In this document: piece after piece, positions 34,993-44,671 of the stretch
Layout of the letters: the number at the start of each line of letters is the position of its first letter
How positions within the stretch are numbered: the first letter of the stretch is position 1
NCBI GenBank assembly: GCA_905221615.1
Contig: CAJNDT010000602.1
Coordinates: 617,444 to 681,443, forward strand
Direction: 5' to 3'
Source: Symbiodinium sp. CCMP2592
Lineage: Eukaryota; Sar; Dinophyceae; Suessiales; Symbiodiniaceae
DNA: 64,000 bases
Notes under the pieces: model-generated
The model's database searches: none
Told to the model about the DNA's origin: nothing
What the model saw: the letters and a program-made list of their open reading frames with translations, nothing else
Position numbers and translations under genes: made by a program

Positions 34993-37110
34993 TAAAATAC
35001 TACCATACGATCACCAGGAGCTCTTTCTGACTGCGGATGGTGGGTTGCATGATTTTGGGGCACCGGAAACGATCCTCACCACGGCGAAGACATGTTCTTG
35101 CTCCAAAGTCCCCATGTGTACCGCGTGGTGTGGATACTGATGCACAAGCATGATCCTCCCCGGCATCAGCATTACAGCCAACAAGAACATCATCAACACA
35201 AAACGGCTACCAATTCTTCATACGTTCTTCTGCACAATAAACCTTCTTGCTGACATCATCACGAACAGCTGCAATGCAACCCTAATGTCGCTTGCATTCG
35301 CCCGCTGCTGATGTGCCCCTTGTTGTTGTAGGCGGCCTTGTGCCTACTTTACTGCTCTTGCTCCTGCCTGTGTGGATGTCGCCGCCTTCCTCAGCTACAA
35401 GCATGACTGCGATCATTGCGAACTGAACAACCTCAACCCCTAAACCCTAGGATTGCTGTGTCGCACCTCTCCGAGGAGTGCGTGGTGCTTAAACCGGAAC
35501 TCTGCGAAGGCTCCACACCTCACAAGGCGCATGAAAGCGGTTCAGGGTTCAGAGCACACCGAGTGAGATCTACAGCCGAGCTGGCCAGATAAGGTCAGAA
35601 AGCAGGAGGGACGCGAGTTTCGCCTGTCTGCGATGAGCCAAGCCGCACATCCACGACGTCCTTCCCGCTCATGAACTTTACCTGAGCATGGGACGCTTGG
35701 CAACCGACGGATACCACAGGCTGCATCTGGAGCAAACTTCCCAAACTCCAAAGCTCCAGACTCTAGCCATGACTCCAAAGCCCCGAACTCGCCGCCAACC
35801 CCTCTCGGTGAGTGGCATTTCGTGCCAAGTGGGGCGCAGCCACACCGAAGAGACGCTGGTGGTCGATACCGGCCTCGTCGAAGGGCTTCATATCTATTAC
35901 TCGGGGTTTCTGATTTAATTGGTTGTCGTTCTTCTCGTGATGACGACGACTACGATTCACTATTATCTATGAGTATCGTTCTCATTTGTTGTCCGCATGC
36001 TACGCACCAGGCTGGTAAGGATGTTTCCCGGAAGTGACAATTTACACTACTAGCAATCAAATACTCACATTTGCCAGAAGTACCAATAACAACCAGCATA
36101 ACCACCATTACCACGATTACAATACAGTAGCAGTAACAATGATTGGGTCTAGGGGCTTTAAGCTTGGGTACCTTGAGGGTGCGTCCTAAGTCTTTAGCAC
36201 CAAGTTTAAGCTTGAGCCCTCTCAAGGCCCACAGCAATAAGAGCGCTCCAAAACGCAAAGGGGTTTAGGGGGTTTGGGCTGTTTTAGTGTACAAGGTGTT
36301 CTGCTCCGACTTGTTTCCATTTGCACAGCAGCTTCAACTAGACTGGACCAGATTCAAGCACATCGAGGTTTAGGCAAATCGAAACCCAACCCTGCAACGT
36401 TAAAGCAAAATCAACGACACGGCCAACAGGAAACAAAGCAAAGCCAACCTCTTCTTCCTAACATCGAGTTTTGTCCAAGAGCAAACAACTTGGCTTCGTT
36501 CACTTTAAAGCTGGCCAATCGATGCGGGTGACCCTACAAGAAGCCCTAAATTCTTCCTTCGGTTGGGCCGTGCCTCCGCTGCTGCTGTCACCAGCATCCT
36601 TGCCATGGTTGGCTCTTCGAGTTTCGGGCTTTACTTTGGGAGCTCAAACACTGCCCTCAATGTGATTTTCGGGCCTAAACTAATATGGGTCTCTTGGGGT
36701 TTAGGGCCTACACTATGTAGGGCCTAAGTCTAGGTTGTAGGGTGTGCGTTTAGCACGTGATGTCGGGCTTTGGGACTTTGAAGAGATTATTTAGGCTAAA
36801 AGCGGGCAGAAAAGTTTAAAGACGCAGGGCCAACTGCGGACTCAGCTGCCTTGTCCAAGGCCCAAGCATCCCAGAAAGCCTAGCGCTGCCCCACGTGCCC
36901 TAAACCGTAAACCCTTGGGCCCTGAGTCCAAATCTGAACAACCACTGAAGACCGTTACTCTCAGAAGGAAAATGCCACATCTTGATACATACTTTCCAAG
37001 AGCTTCCAAGTGATGTGTTTTTGGGCCCAGGGACAGAAAACAGGTCATTTCGCACGGAGCACATCTAAGGGATGTCCTATCCTGTATAGTTCATACATAT
37101 GAAACGATGT
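34993..37110. other. Gene-poor stretch left of the LINE
   Basis: No gene is supported. A minus-strand frame at 35011-35199 begins with a hydrophobic stretch (MMFLLAVMLMPGRIMLV), but exon limits and family are unknown. Telomere-like words occur at 36255-36270 and 36690-36745. Confidence 0.4.
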
Positions 37111-37142
37111 ATGTTGTGCTATATATATATATACACACATAT

Positions 37143-37173
<31 letters not shown>

Positions 37174-37332
37174 ATACATGTATACATATGTATATATGTA
37201 TATATATATATATATGTATGTATATTAACATATATATATGTATGCATATATATGTATGTATATGTATATATACGTTTATATGTGTATATGTATATGTATG
37301 TATATATATATATATGTGTATGTATGTGTATA

Positions 37333-37373
<41 letters not shown>

Positions 37374-37432
37374 GTATATGTATATGTATATATATATATA
37401 TATGTATATATGCATATATATATATATATACG
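37111..37432. repeat. TA/TATG microsatellite, about 320 bp
   Basis: Nearly pure TATA, TATG and TACA tetranucleotides. Long Tyr/Ile frames open on both strands are repeat artefacts. Confidence 0.92.
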
Positions 37433-37738
37433 AACAGCTACAGCTGTCTGTGATTCCAGATGGTGATGAGGAGTCTGGGATCGAGGCATGCCACATGATT
37501 ATATATTGGAGTTAAGGCGATATGAAACATGGAAAATTAAAGAGTCATGCTGGAGTGGTCTCCGGTGCAGCAGGCTTAGGCTCCAGGGCGTCTCGGCTTC
37601 GGGCTTCAGACACGCTGTCATTTTTGGTACTCGCAAAGCTCACGGCTCGCAGCTCTCGGACAGCCAGCACACACAGGAATGCCAGGCATACCGCTGAGGA
37701 CAGGTTTTGCCCAGCACAGCAGGGTGACATGTGACGGC

Positions 37739-37754
37739 CAGCCTCGGATCCATG
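37739..37754. repeat. Left target-site duplication of the LINE
   Basis: CAGCCTCGGATCCATG is repeated exactly at 44553-44568, directly after the LINE's (CAA)6 tail. The flanking bases on the outer sides differ, as expected for a duplication made at insertion. Confidence 0.9.
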
Positions 37755-37779
37755 CTGCCAACGAGCTCTTCACCTCCAC

Positions 37780-40700
37780 GTGGGGGCAGCGGGATCCGGC
37801 GACCGGCGCTGGATAGCGAACGAAGAGCTGTGGAGATTTAGGAACTCTGCCCCGAAGTTCCAAGGAGCATCTTATGACTCAGGCAATGGCCCATGCAGGC
37901 CAGATCTTATGATGAGGCGCCCGGCGGCATCTTATGCACAGTGCCATGTTGGGATGCATTTTTCTGTTGTTCAGTGCTGTGAAGCGAGTGATGTTCAGCA
38001 GTGGCGATTGTGGCCACTGATTCAGAGGGCGAGCCACTTTGTGCGAGGGTGTCCGAAGAGACGGCCTCGCTGGGGCTATCGTGGCTGCCGAGTGGGAGAA
38101 GCCAAGCACCCAGGTCCGGCAGGATCGCGCCGTACTGCTAGGGGCCGGCAGGAGCGAATGGAAAGGTTAGTCGGCTTTGCTGGAGTCCGCGTAGGCGAAG
38201 CAAAGCACCCGGGCCCTCTTGAAGGCCCTCAGCTCGCAATGATTATGAGTTTGTTGCAGACTCTTGTGCAATTGCTCGGGCAACTTGCTGGTGGCCAGAC
38301 TAGTGCCATCGATGCTTCATTGTCGGAGGCGAGCAATGCGATCGCAAAACTAGGCCAGCCTCAGAAGGACACTGCCCCGAGCCGGCAGGTGCAACTTGAG
38401 GCCACGGAGGAGGATGAGTGGCAGCAGCCCCGACGGCGTCGTAAGAAACGTGCTGTTGAGGCTCAGGCAGTGGCTGCTTCGACCCCTGCTAGGCCAAGTG
38501 CTCCAGCGGGGAAAGGGATGCATCAGCTGCCTGGCAAGGGCCAAGGCTAGGCATCCGGTCCTGACACGAAGGGCAAGGGCAAAGGCAAGGGCTCCGGGCC
38601 CATGCTTGTTTCAGTGCCCCCTGTCATGGTTGGTGGTGGTGCTCTGCGTGCTGATGATTGGCACGGCAAGCTCCTTTCTTTTGAGGACCTCGGTGACTAC
38701 AGTGCTGCTGGGGAGAGTGTGGTGGTTGGGGTCCGTGACTCGTCACAGGCCTCCATTGCGCAGGCGATGATTCGTGGAGCCGAGCTTAAGTCCTCCTTCC
38801 TGATTGTTCATCCGGACCCTGAGGGCAAGCAGAAGGCTCCTTACTGGCAAGGCGCGACGGTGACCATGCGGCCTGTTGCGAGCTGCCAGGTGCCACATGG
38901 AACAGTGCCCCTCCCGATCTTGAAGGGCAAGAAGGCGGCGAAGACCATCACGACGGAGGCCTCGGTGGTGGTCAGGGTCATTGTTGCAAGGGACTTTTGC
39001 TCACGATCCGAGTGGCTCGCTGCCAAGAAGGGCTACCGTGCTTTTGTGACGGGCAAGTTGGGACTCATGGACGCCTGGGGTGCCGCTGAGGAGGCACGAT
39101 TGGGCGAGACCATTGTGGGGCTGGCGCGGGCCAGGGCCGCCAATCTGGCGGTGCTGCTTGGCAAGTCTGGGCATGATGGGCTCTTCATTGAGCCGGTTGG
39201 CAAGGAGGCGACTGGGCCCAACTACGGCGTCACTTGGATCGACAAGGAGGATGCCGAGGAGGCCGGTGACTACTTCAAGCGGGTCATTGCACTCAAGCCC
39301 AAGCATGGTGTGGTGCTTGGGCGGCGGCAGTTGGGCACCAGAGCGGAGGTGGAGCTCGAGAAGCAGTCCAGAGCTTGGCGGCTTACCGGAGCCCCCAAGC
39401 ATTGGGGCACCGACGCTGTCACTGAGGTGCTGGAGGGTGCGGGCTACAAGGAGATCGCTTTGTCATCGCGGCTTTTCCGACGAGGGCAGTGCATTTGGTT
39501 CTTTCGAGCCATGGCCAAGGATGAGTTCTGTCTCATCCCGGTCCAGGAGGGCAAGGAGGAGCTCGAGCTGTACGTGCTTCCGGCTGCGAGTCCTCGGGGA
39601 CAGGTGGGGCGCAAACCATTGCGCGAAGAGCGCACTCAGCAGTTTGCCAAAGAGCGCTTCAGCACCACGTTGGGTGCTCCTCGTGGCGAGTTGGAGGAGG
39701 GGGCTGACGGCAAGCAGCATCCTGAGGGCAAGCGCCGAGTTCAGGAAGTGCGCGAGCTGCCTCAGGGCACCGTGCTCAAAGAGCAGCCTCGCGACGGAAA
39801 CTGTCTGGCGCACTGCATCGGCGTTGGCCTCACCTGGGCCAAAGGTGATGACAAGCGCCGACCGGCGCGCCTTATCCGCGCCGAGCTGCACAACTATATG
39901 CGGGAGAAGAAAGATCAGTTCGCTGCATGGTGGGATGGCCGCGATTGTGGTGATAAGCCTGCTACTTACACCAGTTTCGAGGAGTACCTGGAGGAGATGA
40001 AGGGCGATGGCAAGTACCTTGGTTGTCTTGAAATTGAGGCTGCTTGCTTGGCTTTCGACTGCACCATCACGGTCATCCCGGTTGCCGCTGAGCAGGTGCC
40101 AACACGACACGGGAGCGGCAGGCATGCCTTCTGCCTTTGGTACTCTGGCAGCCACTACGACCTGTTGCTGCCCACCGCCGCTGCCTACCCGTCGGCCGTG
40201 AACTCTGTGCAGAGCTTTGGCAGCAAAAGCGGAGGCCGAGGAGGAGGTCCCAGTGACGCTGAAGATGATGAGGAGCTCGACGCACTCACCATTTATACGA
40301 ATGCCACTGGTGGAGGACGGAAGCCGCGACCCAAGCGGCCAAGGCTTCAAGAGTTGCCGGCGGCTTCGAGTGCGGCTGGTGACGACACTGCGCCGGACAT
40401 CCGAAAGTGGTTTGGGCCTGCGGGCGGTCGTGTTGGCCCTGACGCTTGCTCGGCGGCTTCGCGTGCCAGGCAGCTTGACAGAGTCGAGGCTGGTGAAGGG
40501 CTCGCTGGCGAGGAGGACACCGAGAAGGGCACGCACGCCTACCTCGACGACGTCGACGACAACCTCGACGAGCTCCACCAGGCCTCCGTCGCCGTTAAGA
40601 AGGGAGCCCGAAACTTTTGGGTTTGTAGGGAGTGCGGCTACGACACCGGCAAGCACCCGCAATGGCACAAGCGGAAACACGCTCACATTGCTGCTTGCCA

Positions 40701-41631
40701 TCCTGAACTTGCCAAACAGATGGATGAGAGAGCCAACCGCAGAGCCACTTTCGTCCCTTACAGTGAGGCTTGCTGTTGGCGGTGTCCTGCGCCGCAGTGT
40801 GGGCTTGGGCTCCTTGCGAACGAGGCCACGCCTAAGCAGAGGCAGACGGCGAGACTGAACCATGGAAAAGAGGCTCACCCTGAGCTCGACCAGTCACTTT
40901 TCCACAACCAGTCCAAATCTGCTGGGAATGCTCGGAAGGCCACCGTCGCGAAGCGCAACTTGGGTGTTGCGCGCCGCATCCAACGCCTCGCTGATGCTGC
41001 TGAGGCTGGTCATGATGCGGTGTGGCTTGCGTGGCCTGCTGCGCCGCCTAAGGGCCCGCGCAAGAAAGATGTCAAGAATGTTCTGGTACACAAGGTCTAC
41101 TGCAAGACCTGCAAGCAGACCGCGAACCAGCCGAGCGAGCTTGCAAAGAAGGAGTGCCAAGAGGGCTTCGAGGGGCCCAAGCGAGGAAAGTTGGTGGCAC
41201 GGCTTCGTGCTGAGGTGGACGCAGGCACACACAACGAGGAGCTGCATGCTGCTGCGCAGAGGACTCTCGAGATCCTCGGGGCTGACCATGAGGCTGCCAA
41301 GCGTGAGCGTGCTGATGGTGGAGAGCACAATGTTGACATGTGGGCTTGGCCTGGTGGCGCGGTTCGCTATGTCTGCAACAAGTGCCGTTTCGTTGCTAAC
41401 AGTGTTGAGGGCTTTAGCAAGAAGTGCGAGGGGCGCGTCGCTGTCCGCAGGCGCACCAAGGAGATCGAGAGCCTCCGGGAGTTCGCCTCTGGCAAGGGCG
41501 CCGCGCATGATCAGAGGGCTGCCGTTCGCATCCTTGACTACCTGGGCCTCGAGGCGCATCCGAAGGAGGACGCTGGCCGTGAGGCTCTCGCCAAGGGCCT
41601 TCAGGGTGGCGTCGCAGACGGGCAGCCATGA
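37780..41631 (+). CDS. LINE ORF1: GEAKHPGP motifs, OTU-type cysteine protease, zinc fingers (one in-frame TAG)
   Basis: One reading frame runs from the element's 5' end to TGA 41631, interrupted only by TAG at 38548-38550. The first ATG in frame is at 37909 and the first after the TAG is 38602 (1009 codons). Order: two copies of RVGEAKHPGP (near 38086 and 38188), a hydrophobic stretch, and a KGKGKG linker around the TAG. Then comes an OTU-like domain with DGNC (Cys codon 39802) and SGSHYDLLL (His codon 40153), the two expected catalytic residues. Then follow a C2H2 finger (C-x2-C-x10-H-x3-H, 40624-40680) and two WxWP...CxxC modules near 41030-41160 and 41341-41435. The family's ORF1 products are RNA-binding partners of ORF2; the protease could process a polyprotein or remove ubiquitin, which is inference. 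Continuous GC-rich coding spans both sides of the TAG, so the stop is a recent mutation or a readthrough site. Confidence 0.85.
38086..38220 (+). other. Duplicated GEAKHPGP motif in ORF1
   Basis: CRVGEAKHPGP and VRVGEAKHPGP occur about 34 residues apart. The PGP ending recalls 2A-type ribosome-skipping peptides, which end NPGP and occur at the N-termini of some LINE proteins. The upstream D-x-E-x-N residues needed by classical 2A are not present, so skipping is a guess. Confidence 0.6.
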
Positions 41632-44374
41632 CTCAGGCTGGCCACGCGCTGCGGGTGGGCACTATGAATGTTCGCACGTGTTCTGGGCGCATGGCTGCAA
41701 TCGTTGATGCGGCCAGAAGGGATGATGTCAACATTCTTTGCATTCAGGAATCTCGCATCATGCCAGATGCTGTCAAGGGCCTGCACTCTACGTGTCGCGC
41801 TCTGGGCTTTCGGTTGGAGGTTGGTCCTCAGGACGAGCATGGTGGCGTTGCTGTGCTATCGGACCATCCGGTCGCACGCGTGGCCATTCCTAGCTTCTTG
41901 GAATTTGGCCGCAGAGTCATGGCGGTCCAAGTGTCTCGTCCGGGCATGCGGCCGCTCATGTTGGTGAATGTCTACGTGCACGCGAACGACAAGCAACTGG
42001 GCACCCACTTGCTGCAGTCCGTCTTTGAGTGGCTTCGTTCTACTGGCGAGGACTACGTGGTCTTGGGCGATTACAACAGAGAACCCGAGGAGTTTCCCCT
42101 GGGTGGCATGATGGCAGTTGGCGCTGTATTTCCCATGAACACCGCCTTTGTTCATGAGAGTGGCACGCATCGTAACGCCGACGGGGAGCTCACCGGTGTC
42201 CACCTGGATTACGGCATCGCTTCTCCTCGCGTTCAGATTGGCTGCAGATACCAAGGCCCTCCCGTCGCTGACCATGATCTGGTGTCCTACGACTTGCCGC
42301 AGGGCCTTCCGACCGAGCAGTGGAGGTGGCAGCCGCGTGTGGGTCTGGACCTTGGGCGCGGCGAGACGTGGCATGATGTGTGGCCCCAGTTCCAGCTCAA
42401 CTTCGAGTCCGCTCTTTCTGAAGACGACACAGAGAGCGCATGGCGTGCATTGTCTGCTTCAGCTGAGGAGGCCTTGCGTGCTGAGGGTGCTCGTGCCGCT
42501 CCTCCTCGGGGCATTCCGGGCAGACCTGTTAGGGAGCAGCCTATCAGGCTCAAGCTGCCGTGCTTCCAGACTTTGCTGGAGCGTCAGCTTCGTCGCCTTG
42601 CTAGGAGGGTCTACGAGTTCACGCGGTTCCCGAACGCCGTTCTAGAGACCAAGTTGGTGAACACCAGGGCTTCGTGGCCTCAAGTTGCTCGTGACACCTG
42701 TGAGGGCAAACCCTGGCCTGAGGTTGCTGCGACACTCACCAATCTCGCCAACGAGGAGGCAGCTCGAGCAAAGGCGACTCGGATCGCTAAGTGGAAGGAG
42801 GAGATTCAAGAGGACCTCCCTCGCATGGCTCGCTGGATTTCGCAGAGGATCGACGACAACCGCATCGAGCTGCAGGACTTCTCCAAGGACCCTGACCCAC
42901 AGTGTCAGGCTGAGAGGTTGGCTGCGTCCCTAAACTCGCTTTGGGACCCTGCCAAGCGGCCTCCGTTGGAGGCTCTCGACCAACTGTTGTCTGAGTTTCA
43001 GGCTCCGGCTGGACCTCAAGGTGCTCTCACTCTCACAGGGCACGCGCTCTTTCGACGTGCTAAGGCTAGCCGCAGGCGGGCTGGTGGTGCAGATGGGTGG
43101 CAAGGCAGCCACTGGGCTGCGCTGCCTGAGCAGTGGTTTGAGCACCTTGCTCAGATCTGGAATCGGGTCTTGGGTGGCGCTTCGCTGCCTGCCGCGTGGG
43201 CCTCTGTTCGAGTTGCGGCCCTGCCCAAAGAAGGTGGTGACTACAGGCCCTTAGCTTTGGCAAGTTTGGCTTGGCGGCTTGGCTCTTCTTGCTTGTTAAG
43301 GCAACTTCGTGCATGGTTCGCTGGCTGGCTCCCTGCGCAGCTGTTGGGTGGTGTACCTGGCCGTTCGGCCGACCAGGGGCACGCTGTCCTTGCCGCTGAA
43401 CTGCGCTGCAAGTCAACTCCGGCTGCTCGGTTGGCTGGCTGCAAAGCGGACGTTCGCAAGTTCTTTGACACTTTGAGTCCCGAGATCGCCATCAGAGTCT
43501 TTGAGCACTGCAATGCTCCGCCGGAGGTGGTTCGCCTGTTGCGCTCCTTTTATTTGCACCAACAGCGGTGGGTTGCTGTCCAGGGCCGCTTTCACAAGGA
43601 AGCGCTGCAGACTGGCTCCTTGCTGCAGGGCTGTCCGTGGAGCCCAGTGTTGGCTAACTGCTGCATGGCTTTGTGGGTGGCACAGGTTACGACCGCTGCA
43701 CCGTCTGTCCAGGTGCAAGTTTTTCTGGACGACCGCACTTTGCTTGCCCGCAGCCGCGATCCTGTCACTGATCTTCTCCGTGCTCACAGGGCGGGCAGTG
43801 TGGTTGACAATGCGCTGGGCCTTTCTTTGCACAAGGGCAAAAGCGAGAGCTTTGGTGGTGACCAGACTGTGCGGGAGGAGTTGCTCGAGTTCGCCGACGA
43901 CATTGGCGTTCCGCAGGTCGAGTTCAAGTTTCTTGGGGTTCGCTACCGTACAGAGGGCGGCCAAGTCTTCACGGAGGCGTTGCTCACTGAAGAGCTTAAG
44001 GAAAGGGGGCGACGCATTCGCTTGCTTTGCCATGGAGTTCGTTCGCGCTGCCGGCTCGCCGCCATCATGATTGTGGCTAAGTTTCGCTACATGCTGGGAT
44101 GGATGAGGTTTAGCAAGGCCACGCTCACTACTTGGACGAGCCTCATCGAGAAAACAGTTTGGGGCAGGGCCACGCCTGTGGGTCGGTCTGCTACACGCGG
44201 CACTTGGTTCGGTTTGCTGGGTGGATCGAGGGCATCAAGTCTCAGCGTGCTCAGGCCATTAAGTGGAGTACCGCGGCGCTGCAGCGACAATTTGATGTGA
44301 CCGCTGATTTTGATGAGTTGCACAAGCAACTTTTGGCTGAGAAACGCCGCGCGAGAGAGGAACTGTCCTCATGA
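41628..44374 (+). CDS. LINE ORF2: APE endonuclease and reverse transcriptase (frameshifted near the end)
   Basis: It starts at ATG 41628, overlapping the ORF1 stop as ATGA. The endonuclease occupies about residues 8-220: GTMNVRT (Asn14), CIQES (Glu41), GDYN (Asp148, Asn150) and ADHD (His216), the catalytic set of this nuclease. A linker of about 300 residues is followed by the reverse transcriptase: ALPKEGGDYRPLAL, motif A ADVRKFFDTL (Asp608), motif B GSLLQGCPWSP, motif C FLDD (Asp701/702), then GLSLHKGKSESFG and FLGVRYR. The enzyme nicks target DNA and primes cDNA from the nick. The uninterrupted frame stops at 44300 (890 codons), but a missing G in the GGG at 44219-44221 would explain the switch to the frame that ends naturally at 44374 (IEGIKSQRAQAIKWSTAALQ). 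The catalytic core is intact. An antisense 471-codon frame at 39463-40878 is a shadow of ORF1. Confidence 0.93.
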
Positions 44375-44534
44375 TTCGCGTGTGAGAAGAGCGGTTTGCG
44401 ATGGTTTTCTGGACCTGCCATGTTCGTGCCATTTTTTTCTGCAATTTTCTGGCCACATGGACGTGAGAGTGCCTTTCGGGGACGTTGATGCGCCTTATCC
44501 GTGCCACTCCGTGCTAGGGTGACATGGTCCTCTT

Positions 44535-44568
44535 CAACAACAACAACAACAACAGCCTCGGATCCATG
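44535..44568. repeat. (CAA)6 LINE tail and right target-site duplication
   Basis: Six CAA units (44535-44552) end the element. They are followed at once by CAGCCTCGGATCCATG (44553-44568), identical to the left duplication at 37739-37754. Confidence 0.88.
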
Positions 44569-44671
44569 GAATGGCTGAAGCTTTCTTGAGTTTATGCTTC
44601 AAGTGGAGCCGGTGGTCTTGAGAGTTGAAGCAACAATGCTGGGATTCGCGGTTTAATCACAATGTAAGCTT

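Larger units (their letters stand above)
37755..44552 (+). mobile_element. Full-length dinoflagellate LINE (APE-type non-LTR retrotransposon)
   Basis: The element is about 6.8 kb, bounded by a perfect 16-bp target-site duplication, with a short 5' leader, two overlapping ORFs, a short 3' UTR and a (CAA)6 tail at 44535-44552. ORF1 carries the GEAKHPGP motifs, an OTU-type protease domain and zinc fingers. ORF2 carries an APE endonuclease and reverse transcriptase. The perfect duplication and mostly open frames indicate a recent insertion. Two lesions are seen: an in-frame TAG at 38548 and a one-base loss near 44219. No RNase H domain was recognised. It landed downstream of the 3' end of the transposase-like gene on the opposite strand. 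Confidence 0.92.

Noticed and set aside
39463-40878. 471-codon antisense frame in LINE ORF1
   Set aside because: A shadow of GC-rich coding DNA; the sense frame holds the OTU and finger motifs.
40894-41559. 221-codon antisense frame and other frames opposite ORF1/ORF2
   Set aside because: Shadows of the LINE ORFs without domain motifs.
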